Shown: positions 1-6,623 of the stretch, piece after piece | Position numbering within the stretch: position 1 is the stretch's first letter | How the letters are laid out: each line of letters begins with the position of its first letter | Source of the DNA: SCUN01 sp964343975 | GTDB taxonomy: Bacteria > Acidobacteriota > Vicinamibacteria > Vicinamibacterales > SCN-69-37 | NCBI GenBank assembly: GCA_964343975.1 | Contig: CAYFLU010000140.1 | Span: 1 to 8,874, forward strand | Direction: 5' to 3' | DNA length: 8,874 bases | Translations under genes and position numbers: made by a program | The notes under the pieces: generated by a model | Seen by the model: the letters and a program-made list of their open reading frames with translations, nothing else | Database searches by the model: none | What the model was told of the DNA's origin: nothing

Positions 1-880
1 GCACGCGCGACACGAGCCGCTCCGCCTGGAACGGCTCCAAATCCTCCGGGCGCTCGCCCGATCCGACAAACGCGATCGGCACGCCCACGACGCCGACCAC
101 CGACAGCGCGGCACCGCCGCGCGCATCGCCGTCCATCTTCGTCAGGACGACGCCGGTGACCGTCATCTGCCGGTGAAACTCACCGGCACTCTTCACCGCG
201 TCCTGCCCCGTCATCGCATCCGCGACGTAGAGCAGATCCGTGGGATCGACGACCGACCGGATCGCGGCCAGCTCCTGCATCAACTCATCGTCGATGTGCA
301 GGCGGCCCGCGGTATCGACGATCAGCGTGTCGAACCCCGAGTTCTTCGCCAGCGCCAACGCGCCGTCCGCGCGCCGCACCGGATCCATCTCGCCCGCGGG
401 CTCGTGCACGCGGACGTTCAACTGACGCGCCAGCACCGACAACTGCTCGATGGCGGCCGGGCGTCGCACGTCGGTGGACACGACGAGCGGATGCTTGCCC
501 TGCTTCGTCAACCACCGCGCCAGCTTGGCCGTCGTCGTCGTCTTGCCCGAGCCCTGCAGGCCCAGCATCAAGATCACGCGCGGCGAGCGCGACGTCGGCG
601 ACAGTCCGCCGGTCGTCGTGCCGAAGAGCGCGAGCATTTCGTCGCGCACGATGCGCACGACCTGCTGCCCGGGCGTGAGGCTCTTCAGAACCTCCTGATC
701 GATCGCCTTCTCGCGAACGCGATCAACGAACGCCTTGACGACTTTGAAGTTGACGTCCGCTTCGAGCAGCGCGAGACGGATCTCACGCAACGCCGCATCC
801 ACCGTCGCTTCAGTGAGGCGTGCCTCACCGCGCAACGACTTGAAGACCCCCTGCAGGCGATTACTTAACGACTCGAGCAC
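1..880 (-). CDS. ffh: Signal recognition particle GTPase Ffh (SRP54), 5' part, cut by the window edge
   Basis: Ffh binds 4.5S RNA and the signal sequences of nascent membrane and secreted proteins, then docks ribosomes on the FtsY receptor. 293 codons are visible. Residues 1-90 form the N domain (MLESLSNRLQGVFKSLRGE, then RLTEATVDAALREIRLALLEADV, split here only by the reader). The G domain shows the P-loop GLQGSGKTT (107-115), DVRRPAA (137-143), DTAGRL (189-194), TKMDGDARGG (247-256) and a closing GSGERPEDLEPF (273-284). The methionine-rich M domain lies beyond position 1, so signal-peptide and RNA binding cannot be checked. The start is GTG at 880-878: an in-frame TGA lies at 886-884, so no longer start exists, and MLESLSNRL aligns with the usual family N-terminus. 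No good Shine-Dalgarno is seen; a GAAGGA lies 20 nt upstream, which is too far. It is the only gene here set apart from its upstream neighbour, by 112 nt. Confidence 0.96.
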   Translation of the reverse strand, partial: MLESLSNRLQGVFKSLRGEARLTEATVDAALREIRLALLEADVNFKVVKAFVDRVREKAIDQEVLKSLTPGQQVVRIVRDEMLALFGTTTGGLSPTSRSPRVILMLGLQGSGKTTTTAKLARWLTKQGKHPLVVSTDVRRPAAIEQLSVLARQLNVRVHEPAGEMDPVRRADGALALAKNSGFDTLIVDTAGRLHIDDELMQELAAIRSVVDPTDLLYVADAMTGQDAVKSAGEFHRQMTVTGVVLTKMDGDARGGAALSVVGVVGVPIAFVGSGERPEDLEPFQAERLVSRV

Positions 881-992
881 ACGTCAATCCGCTGTCTACG
901 TCCTTCACTCACACACAGCGCCGCTAACCGGTTCAAGCGCAAACACTTACGATAGCAAAACCGGAGGCTATTCGGCAATGGGTTTGGCCGCG
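881..992. other. Only sizeable intergenic region, between ribBA and ffh
   Basis: This 112-nt spacer separates the ribBA stop (TAG, 995-993) from the ffh GTG. It is visibly more AT-rich than the coding DNA around it. It holds a candidate minus-strand promoter (949-978), a perfect 8-bp palindrome AACCGGTT at 926-933 flanked by an imperfect CGCT/AGCG pair, and a short TG dinucleotide run on the minus strand near 908-917. I see no GC-rich hairpin followed by a T run, so no intrinsic terminator for the upstream operon. I also see no SRP RNA domain IV motif or tRNA. Confidence 0.6.
949..978 (-). promoter_or_regulatory. Candidate sigma70-type promoter for ffh
   Basis: On the minus strand, TTGCCG (978-973; 4 of 6 match to TTGACA) is followed after 18 nt by TATCGT (954-949; 4 of 6 match to TATAAT). 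Transcription would begin near 942, giving a leader of roughly 60 nt before the ffh GTG. The match is moderate, but the place is right: it is the only non-coding stretch in the window and the only point where the gene chain is broken. No terminator precedes it, so ffh could also be reached by read-through from the rib genes. Confidence 0.35.
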
Positions 993-2243
993 CTAGACCG
1001 AGCGCAGCCGATGGCCGAGCTTTTCCTTCTTCGTCTTCATATACCGTCGCGTGAACTCTGAGGTCGGGGCCACTTCAAGCGGAACCGACTCGACTACCGA
1101 GAGCCCGTATCCCTCTAACCCAATGAATTTACGCGGGTTGTTCGTGAGCAGCCGCATTGACTTCACCCCCAGGTCCCGGAGGATCTGGGCGCCGATACCG
1201 TAGTCGCGCTGGTCGGCCTTGAAGCCAAGTTTGACGTTCGCCTCGACCGTATCGAACCCCTGATCCTGAAGCTCGTACGCCCGGATCTTGTTTGCCAGCC
1301 CGATCCCCCGCCCCTCCTGATGGAGGTACAGCAGGATCCCGCGGCCTTCGGCCGCGATGCGCTGCATGGCGGTGTGAAGCTGCAAGCCGCAATCACACCG
1401 GTTCGAGTGGAAGACATCCCCGGTCAGGCACTTCGAATGCACGCGCACCATCAGGCGGCGCCCGTCGCCGATGTCGCCCTTCACGAGCGCCACATGCGTC
1501 TCGCCGTCGAGACCGCTCTCGTACGCGTAGATCCGGAAATCACCGTGTTCGGTCGGCAGCGCGGCGGTCGCCGCGCGGCACACCATCTTCTCTGTGCGCG
1601 TCCGGTAGCGGATCAGATCGGCGATCGTGATCATGAGCAACCGGTGCTTACGCGCGAACTTCGTGAGCTCGGGCACGCGCGACATCGTGCCGTCCGTGTT
1701 CATGATCTCGCAGATGACACCGGCCGGCGGCAGTCCGGCGATCCGGGACAAATCCACCGCGGCTTCCGTGTGTCCCGCGCGCACGAGCACACCACCGCTG
1801 CGTGCGCGCAGCGGAAACACGTGGCCGGGCCGCGCGAGATCCGCCGCTTTCGTGCTCGGCGCAATCGCCACGCGAACTGTCTTCGCGCGATCCGCGGCGG
1901 AGATCCCCGTCGTGGTGCCCACGCGCGCATCAATCGACACGCAGAACGCCGTGTCGCGCCGCGTCGCATGCGCCGCCTGCTCGAGCGGAATCTCCAACTC
2001 GTCGAGCCGTTCCGGCGTCATCGCCAGACACACCAACCCGCGCCCATGCGTCGCCATGAAGTTGATGGCTTCCGGCGTCACTTTCGACGCGGCCATGGTC
2101 AGATCGCCCTCGTTCTCCCGATCCTCGTCGTCGACGACGATGATCATTTTCCCGGCGCGATAGGCCGCGAGCCCTTCTTCGACGGAGGCGAACGGCGACT
2201 TGGCGCGCGAACGGGCCTTGGCAAGCGTGCTACGGACGGCCAT
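993..2243 (-). CDS. ribBA: RibBA: bifunctional DHBP synthase / GTP cyclohydrolase II
   Basis: This 416-residue fusion catalyses both entry reactions of riboflavin synthesis: ribulose-5-phosphate to 3,4-dihydroxy-2-butanone-4-phosphate (EC 4.1.99.12) and GTP to the diaminopyrimidine (EC 3.5.4.25). The RibB half (about 18-215) carries the metal and substrate loop DDEDRENEGD (38-47), the conserved THGRGL (65-70), PGHVFPL (139-145) and RAGHTEAAVDL (155-165). The RibA half (about 220-405) carries the zinc site C272, C283 and C285 in SKCLTGDVFHSNRCDC, HQEGRGIGL (308-316), DQRDYGIGAQ (344-353) and TNNPRKF (367-373). Both active sites therefore look complete. The length is normal for the family, with a basic N-terminal extension of about 17 residues. 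The ATG at 2243-2241 has an AAGGA ribosome site 9 nt upstream, which overlaps the ribE stop region. The gene follows ribE by 12 nt and is the last of the rib trio. Confidence 0.97.
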   Translation of the reverse strand: MAVRSTLAKARSRAKSPFASVEEGLAAYRAGKMIIVVDDEDRENEGDLTMAASKVTPEAINFMATHGRGLVCLAMTPERLDELEIPLEQAAHATRRDTAFCVSIDARVGTTTGISAADRAKTVRVAIAPSTKAADLARPGHVFPLRARSGGVLVRAGHTEAAVDLSRIAGLPPAGVICEIMNTDGTMSRVPELTKFARKHRLLMITIADLIRYRTRTEKMVCRAATAALPTEHGDFRIYAYESGLDGETHVALVKGDIGDGRRLMVRVHSKCLTGDVFHSNRCDCGLQLHTAMQRIAAEGRGILLYLHQEGRGIGLANKIRAYELQDQGFDTVEANVKLGFKADQRDYGIGAQILRDLGVKSMRLLTNNPRKFIGLEGYGLSVVESVPLEVAPTSEFTRRYMKTKKEKLGHRLRSV

Positions 2244-2252
2244 CTGATGGAT

Positions 2253-2257
2253 TCCTT
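2253..2257 (-). promoter_or_regulatory. Ribosome binding site of ribBA
   Basis: AAGGA on the minus strand lies 9 nt before the ribBA ATG. It overlaps the TAA stop codon of ribE (2258-2256), so ribosomes finishing ribE arrive directly on the ribBA initiation site. This supports the ATG at 2243 as the start and suggests translational coupling. Confidence 0.6.
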
Positions 2258-2861
2258 AACTGCGCCCGGTCTCGCGCGAAAGGTCGGCGAGGCGTGCAGC
2301 GTATTTCCCAATGATATCGGCTTCGAGGTTCACGTGATCTCCGACCCGGCGGTCGGACAAGTTCGTGTGCTCACGCGTGAACGGGATGATCTGGATGGCA
2401 AGCCGGTCGGCCGTCAACGCGGCGATCGTCAGGCTGATCCCGTCCACCGCGATCGAGCCTTTGTGCACGACCCACCGCGCGAGCGCCTCAGGCAACGCCA
2501 GTTCAAGCCACCAGCTGTCGTTCTGCGGTTCCCAGCGCGTAATCGCCGCCGTCGTGTCGACGTGGCCGAGCACGAAGTGGCCACCGAGACGCGCGTCGGC
2601 GCGCAGTGAGCGTTCGAGATTGACGCGGCCGCCGACCTGCAGCGCGCCGAGCGTCGTCACACGCAGCGTTTCCGGCGCGCACTCGGCCTCGAATCCCTCA
2701 GCATCCGCCGTCACCGCGGTCAGGCACACGCCATTGACGGCGACGCTCTCGCCCAACGTCAACTCGCGCGCAAACGGCGCAACCACGCGCACGCGTCGTC
2801 CGGCGGTCGACTCCGTCACGCGCGCCACGGTGCCCGTGGCTTCAACCAAGCCTGTGAACAT
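2256..2861 (-). CDS. ribE: Riboflavin synthase, alpha chain
   Basis: This cytosolic trimeric enzyme dismutates two molecules of 6,7-dimethyl-8-ribityllumazine into riboflavin and the diaminopyrimidine (EC 2.5.1.9). The 201 residues are the usual size and show the internal duplication into two lumazine-binding barrels. Barrel 1 starts with the hallmark MFTGLVE and carries SVAVNGVCLT (39-48, conserved Cys46), ETLRVTTLG (64-72) and the GGHFVLGHVD signature (93-102). Barrel 2 carries KGSIAVDGISLT (134-145, with Asp140 at the conserved acidic position), REHTNLSD (163-170) and VNLEADIIGKY (177-187). Its first 20 nt overlap the end of ribD in another frame, so its ribosome site lies inside ribD. The substrate comes from lumazine synthase (RibH), whose gene is not in this window. 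Confidence 0.97.
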   Translation of the reverse strand: MFTGLVEATGTVARVTESTAGRRVRVVAPFARELTLGESVAVNGVCLTAVTADAEGFEAECAPETLRVTTLGALQVGGRVNLERSLRADARLGGHFVLGHVDTTAAITRWEPQNDSWWLELALPEALARWVVHKGSIAVDGISLTIAALTADRLAIQIIPFTREHTNLSDRRVGDHVNLEADIIGKYAARLADLSRETGRS

Positions 2862-3906
2862 CCCACTCCACCAATCTGTCCGACCGAAATGCCTGCGTGC
2901 GCACGCGCTCGGGCCTCGGCGGCACGAAGCCGCTCACGCCGTCAGGCAGTGACACCGACGTCTCAATGACTTGGACGCGATCGATCATGCCGGCATCCCA
3001 GAACGCGCGCTGCACCGTCGGGCCACCCTCGAGGAGCAGCCGCACGATCCCCTCCTGACCAAGACGCGCCAGGAGTCCAGAGATCCCCGTAGGCTCTTCC
3101 CACGGCCATACGGTCACGCCGGCGTCGACCAACGCACGCGCATGCGCCGAGGCAGGATCCCCCACGACCATTATCACCGGCCCCGCCGCCAAGGTGCCGA
3201 ACACCCGCGCCGCCATCGGGACGCGCTCCCGCCGGTCGAGAATGACGCGCACGAGCGGACGTACCCGATACGACTCGCGAACGGTCAGGAGCGGATCATC
3301 GATCAGCACTGTGTTCGCCCCAACCGCGATCGCATCGACGGCCGCGCGCTGACGATGCATGGCCCGATTAGTGTCGGGCCCACTGAGCATCACGCGCGCA
3401 TCCGCACGCCCAACAGCGCCTTCGCGCGATACCGCGATCTTGAGCGTCACATGCGGCCGGCCGTGCTGCACCCACGTGAAGAACGGCGCGTTCTGCCACG
3501 ACGCCACATCCCGCAACACGCCGCGCTCAACCTCGATGCCGTGTGCTTCCAGCACCGCGATTCCGCCGCCGGCGACGCGCGGATTCGGATCCTCGTGCGC
3601 GATGACCACACGTCGGATGCCGGCGCGCAGGATGCGGTCGGTGCATGGCCCCGTGCGTCCGGTGTGGCAGCAGGGCTCGAGCGTGCAATACAGCGTGCCA
3701 CCGCGCGCGGCGTCGCCGGCCGCATCGAGCGCATAGACCTCGGCATGGGGACCGCCGGCCACACGATGTGCGCCCTGCCCGACAATCACGCCATGTGTAT
3801 CGAGCACGACCGCGCCGACCACCGGGTTGGGTGTGGTGGTGCCGAGGCCGCGCTCCGCCAGAAACAGCGCGCGCGCCATCAACTCGGTGTCGTGAGGTGT
3901 TACCAC
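2842..3906 (-). CDS. ribD: RibD: bifunctional pyrimidine deaminase / reductase
   Basis: RibD deaminates the product of GTP cyclohydrolase II and then reduces its ribose side chain with NADPH (EC 3.5.4.26 and 1.1.1.193). The deaminase half (1-145) shows TTPNPVVGAVV (24-34), the catalytic HAE (54-56) and CTLEPCCHTGRTGPC (74-88), with zinc ligands H54, C79 and C88. The reductase half (150-354) shows TLKIAVS (154-160), GANTVLIDDPLLTVR (196-210), RPLVRVILDR (216-225) and the LLEGGPTV segment (291-298). The usual S-x-D-G motif reads SREG at 160-163. The 354 residues are a normal length. The start is GTG at 3906-3904, overlapping ftsY by 7 nt. The alternative ATG at Met10 would leave almost nothing before the MARALFLAERG helix that begins the fold, so the GTG is preferred. 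The 3' end overlaps ribE by 20 nt. Confidence 0.96.
   Translation of the reverse strand: MVTPHDTELMARALFLAERGLGTTTPNPVVGAVVLDTHGVIVGQGAHRVAGGPHAEVYALDAAGDAARGGTLYCTLEPCCHTGRTGPCTDRILRAGIRRVVIAHEDPNPRVAGGGIAVLEAHGIEVERGVLRDVASWQNAPFFTWVQHGRPHVTLKIAVSREGAVGRADARVMLSGPDTNRAMHRQRAAVDAIAVGANTVLIDDPLLTVRESYRVRPLVRVILDRRERVPMAARVFGTLAAGPVIMVVGDPASAHARALVDAGVTVWPWEEPTGISGLLARLGQEGIVRLLLEGGPTVQRAFWDAGMIDRVQVIETSVSLPDGVSGFVPPRPERVRTQAFRSDRLVEWDVHRLG
2866..2872 (-). promoter_or_regulatory. Ribosome binding site of ribE inside ribD
   Basis: GGTGGAG on the minus strand ends 4 nt before the ribE ATG (2861-2859) and lies within the final codons of ribD. It fixes the ribE start at MFTGLVE and explains how a gene with a 20-nt overlap can be translated efficiently. 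Confidence 0.5.
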
Positions 3907-4826
3907 CGGTCCACGAAGAGGGCGTTTACGTAGTCGTCGGCGTCAAACGGCACGAGATCGTCAATGCCCTCGCCCACGCCGATGAAACGGATCGGCAGCT
4001 TCAATTCATGCGCGATGGCGACCGCCACGCCGCCTTTCGCGGTGCCGTCGAGTTTGGTGAGGATGAGCCCGTTCACGCCGCCGGCCGCCATGAACTCACG
4101 CGCCTGCACGAGTCCGTTCTGGCCAACGGTGGCATCAAGCACGAGCAGCACTTCATGCGGCGCGCCGGGAATCTCGCGCGTGACGACGCGCCGGATCTTC
4201 TCGAGCTCGGCCATGAGGTTCGCGCGCGTGTGCAGGCGCCCGGCCGTGTCGATCAACAGCACGTCGCGCTGCCGGGCCTTGGCCGCGACTGCGGCGTCGT
4301 GCACCACCGACGCGGGATCCGCGCCATGCTGCGCCCTGATCAGATCAACGCCGGCGCGATCAGCCCACACCGCCAACTGCTCAACCGCCGCGGCGCGGAA
4401 CGTATCCGCCGCGCAGATCAACACGCTCCGTCCCTGCGACTTCGTGAGATTGGCCAGCTTGCCGACACTCGTGGTCTTGCCGGTACCGTTGACGCCGACG
4501 ATCAGAATCACGCGCGGCTTGGTGCCGTCGTCCGGGGGCGGCGGCGCGCCGGCAAACACGTGCTTGATCTCTTCGGCCACACGATCGCGCAGCGCACCGG
4601 CCGCCTGCGACCGCTTCACCGCGCTGAGGATCCGCTCAGTGGCCGGCAGCCCCACATCCGCGCCGATCAAGGCGTCTTCAATTTCAGCCAGCGTCGATGC
4701 GCCCGGTTTCTGCGGTGCCGTGTCGGGCGCGCTGTCCCCACGGTCCGTCAGGTCACTGATGCGCTCGCGAATCTGCGCGGCCGTCTTCGCGAGCCCGGCC
4801 CGCACACGGGAAAAGAACGAGGACAC
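3900..4826 (-). CDS. ftsY: Signal recognition particle receptor FtsY
   Basis: FtsY is the membrane-associated GTPase that receives Ffh-ribosome complexes and hands them to the Sec translocon. The 308 residues hold a complete NG domain: N domain about 1-95, P-loop GVNGTGKTT (111-119), DTFRAAAVEQL (141-151), DTAGRLHT (193-200), DATVGQNG (231-238), TKLDGTAKGG (257-266) and GVGEGIDDL (283-291). There is no long acidic A domain like that of E. coli. The protein opens with a basic, amphipathic-looking segment (SFFSRVRAGLAKTAAQIRER, residues 3-22), of the kind that contacts lipids in A-domain-less FtsY proteins. The start is GTG at 4826-4824, sharing one base with the gpsA stop (TAGTG), with a GAAGAG ribosome site 9 nt upstream. 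The 3' end overlaps ribD by 7 nt. Confidence 0.97.
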   Translation of the reverse strand: MSSFFSRVRAGLAKTAAQIRERISDLTDRGDSAPDTAPQKPGASTLAEIEDALIGADVGLPATERILSAVKRSQAAGALRDRVAEEIKHVFAGAPPPPDDGTKPRVILIVGVNGTGKTTSVGKLANLTKSQGRSVLICAADTFRAAAVEQLAVWADRAGVDLIRAQHGADPASVVHDAAVAAKARQRDVLLIDTAGRLHTRANLMAELEKIRRVVTREIPGAPHEVLLVLDATVGQNGLVQAREFMAAGGVNGLILTKLDGTAKGGVAVAIAHELKLPIRFIGVGEGIDDLVPFDADDYVNALFVDRW

Positions 4827-5845
4827 TAGTGTTCACTCTTCTGTGGCCGGCCCATGAGGTCCGCCACGGCTTCGGCCGGCGAGCGCCGGCCCTCGAGCAC
4901 GTCCTGCATCTTGGCGACAATCGGCAGCTCGATCCCGTGGGCCTCAGCCAAGGCCAACGCCACGGACGTCGTGCGCACACCTTCCGCCACCATCTTCATG
5001 CCGGCCAAAATCTCTGCGAGCGGCCGCCCTCGTCCCAGTTCGATGCCGACGTGCCGGTTGCGACTGAGACCACCGGTGCAGGTCAACACGAGATCTCCGA
5101 GACCACTGAGGCCGGCGAGCGTTTCGCGTCGTCCGCCCATGGCAAAGGCCAGACGTGAAATCTCGGCGAGTCCGCGCGTGATCAACGCGGAGGTCGCGTT
5201 GTGGCCGAGACCCATTGACTGCACCATGCCGGCGGCAATCGCGATGACGTTCTTCAACGCGGCACCGACTTCGACACCGGCGACGTCGTCAGAGGCGTAG
5301 AGACGGAAGGCCTTCGACCGGAATTCGTCCTGCACCGATCGCACCGCGTGGCTGTCTCGGGAAGCGGCGACGAGTGCCGTCGGCAATCCCCTCGCGACTT
5401 CAGCGGCAAAGCTGGGGCCGGACAACACCACGACCGGATGCAATCCGCGCGACTCGTCCTGCATGACTTGCGACATGCTGGCCATCGTGTCCGCTTCAAG
5501 CCCCTTCGTCGCGCTCACCAGAATCGCGCCGGCCGGCAGATGCGGCACGGCCTGTTGCATCAGCGCGCGCATGCCGTGGGAAGGCACGGCGATGATGACG
5601 TAACGGGCGCCGTTCAGCGCGTGCCCCATATCGGACGACACGCGCAGCAGCTCGGGAAATCCCAGATCCGGCAAATAGGTCGGGTTCGCGCGACGGGCGT
5701 CCATCTCGGCAATGAGCGCGCGATCGCGGCCCCACAGGACGACGTCGTGGCCCACGCCACTCAAATGGATGGCGAGCGCCGTCCCCCAACTGCCGGCGCC
5801 GAGAACGGCGGCGCGATGCGCCGCGCGTGCGGCGTCGTGATGCAT
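4826..5845 (-). CDS. gpsA: NAD(P)+-dependent glycerol-3-phosphate dehydrogenase
   Basis: GpsA reduces dihydroxyacetone phosphate to sn-glycerol-3-phosphate, the backbone of membrane phospholipids (EC 1.1.1.94). The 339-residue cytosolic enzyme has the N-terminal Rossmann motif AVLGAGSWGTALA (13-25), IIAVPSHGMR (84-93), VSATKGLE (110-117, conserved Lys114), LSGPSFAAEVARG (141-153), the catalytic lysine in GAALKNVIAIAAG (194-206, Lys198), GHNATSALITRGL (214-226) and GLSGLGDLVLTC (245-256). All key residues are present and the length is typical. The ATG at 5845-5843 lies 11 nt after the cinA stop. No Shine-Dalgarno is evident in that gap, but a TAAAAT hexamer is. The downstream ftsY overlaps by one base. 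With pgpA three genes away, it ties this cluster to phosphatidylglycerol synthesis. Confidence 0.97.
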   Translation of the reverse strand: MHHDAARAAHRAAVLGAGSWGTALAIHLSGVGHDVVLWGRDRALIAEMDARRANPTYLPDLGFPELLRVSSDMGHALNGARYVIIAVPSHGMRALMQQAVPHLPAGAILVSATKGLEADTMASMSQVMQDESRGLHPVVVLSGPSFAAEVARGLPTALVAASRDSHAVRSVQDEFRSKAFRLYASDDVAGVEVGAALKNVIAIAAGMVQSMGLGHNATSALITRGLAEISRLAFAMGGRRETLAGLSGLGDLVLTCTGGLSRNRHVGIELGRGRPLAEILAGMKMVAEGVRTTSVALALAEAHGIELPIVAKMQDVLEGRRSPAEAVADLMGRPQKSEH

Positions 5846-5853
5846 GGCTGTCT

Positions 5854-5859
5854 ATTTTA
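5854..5859 (-). promoter_or_regulatory. Candidate -10 element just ahead of gpsA
   Basis: TAAAAT on the minus strand (5 of 6 match to TATAAT) overlaps the cinA stop codon and ends 8 nt before the gpsA ATG. A start of transcription at the usual distance would fall at or within a few bases of the ATG, giving a leaderless or nearly leaderless mRNA. No Shine-Dalgarno is seen in front of gpsA, which fits. The -35 position (about 5882-5877, ATGCTG) matches poorly, so this could be chance. Confidence 0.25.
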
Positions 5860-6623
5860 CAGAACAGCGCGCCGAACAGCATCGAGGGCCACGACCACGG
5901 CCCACCGACGCACATGCTCCCGGTCTCCCGGAAGACGACGCGTGAATGTATGCACCTGCGAGCCAGGTCCGGCCACACTGAAGCACACGGTGCCGACAGG
6001 CTTCTCCTCGGTGCCGCCGTCGGGACCGGCAATGCCCGTGATACCGACGCCAATGTCTGCGCCGAGCACGCGCCGCACGCCCTCAGCCATGGCGGCCGCC
6101 ACCGGCTCGCTCACGGCGCCGACTGAGGCGAGCAACGCCGTCGGCACACCAAGCACCTGAGCCTTGACGTCATTCGAATACGCCACGACGCCGCCGCGCA
6201 CGTAGCTCGAGCTGCCTGGCACGGCGGTGAGGCGGCCGGCCGCGAGCCCGCCCGTGCACGACTCGGCCAACGCCACCGTCAGCCCGCGCTCGCGCAAGCG
6301 TGCACCGACCACGGCTTCCAGCGACGCGCCGTCCACGCTGAACACGTCCGCGCCGAGCACGCGCTGCAGCGCGGTCACGGCCGCATCGAGCGCGGAATCC
6401 AGCTGCGCCGCGTCGGTGCCGCGCGCGGACANNNNNNNNNNNNNNNNNNNNNNNNNNNNNNNNNNNNNNNNNNNNNNNNNNNNNNNNNNNNNNNNNNNNN
6501 NNNNNNNNNNNNNNNNNNNNNNNNNNNNNNNGCCGTGATGAAGAGCGAGTTGGTGTCGGTCTTGTCCGGCGTCAGCAGCTCGGTGCCGATCGCGATGATG
6601 GCCGCGGTCGCAAGCGGGGGCAT
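5857..6623 (-). CDS. cinA: CinA family protein (nicotinamide-nucleotide amidase), split by an assembly gap
   Basis: CinA proteins join an N-terminal molybdopterin-binding-like domain (ADP-ribose pyrophosphatase activity in some members) to a C-terminal NMN deamidase domain that recycles pyridine nucleotides. The first 31 residues are visible (6623-6532): the family signature IIAIGTELLTPDKTDTNSLF. The last 190 residues (6429-5857) cover the end of the linker domain and the whole amidase domain, with the catalytic-site motif ALAESCTGG (fragment residues 53-61), PGSSSYVRGGVVAYSNDVK (71-89), GAVSEPVA (104-111), TGIAGPDGGT (131-140) and KPVGTV (143-148). About 190-200 residues of a usual 410-430 are lost in the 100-N gap, and the two ends are in different frames across it. 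I read this as one intact gene with a wrong gap length, not a frameshift. The ATG shares one base with the pgpA stop (TGATG). The stop is 11 nt before gpsA. Confidence 0.9.
6432..6531. other. Assembly gap of 100 Ns within cinA
   Basis: The run is exactly 100 N, the conventional placeholder for a gap of unknown length. The cinA pieces on either side are out of frame with each other by the placed coordinates. If both flanks are correct, the true gap length must leave remainder 2 when divided by 3. Comparison with the usual CinA length suggests about 570-610 bp are missing. Any continuous translation across the Ns is an artefact. Confidence 0.98.

Noticed and set aside
881..992. Small SRP RNA gene or tRNA next to ffh
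   Set aside because: The region lacks the conserved GGAAGCA...AGGCA-type domain IV loop and any tRNA-like arms.
1320..2609. Long open frame on the plus strand (429 codons)
   Set aside because: It lies wholly antisense to ribBA and ribE, is very rich in Arg/His, shows no domain, and is what GC-rich coding DNA produces on the other strand.
3900..3960. FMN riboswitch ahead of the rib genes
   Set aside because: ribD overlaps ftsY by 7 nt, so there is no leader to hold one, and no RFN-like conserved elements are seen.
2971..4829. Long plus-strand open frames opposite ribD and ftsY (320 and 394 codons)
   Set aside because: Antisense shadows of clearly conserved genes with low-complexity Arg/His-rich translations and no recognisable motif.
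5348..6160. Plus-strand open frame of 270 codons opposite gpsA and cinA
   Set aside because: Antisense shadow across a real gene boundary with no family motif.
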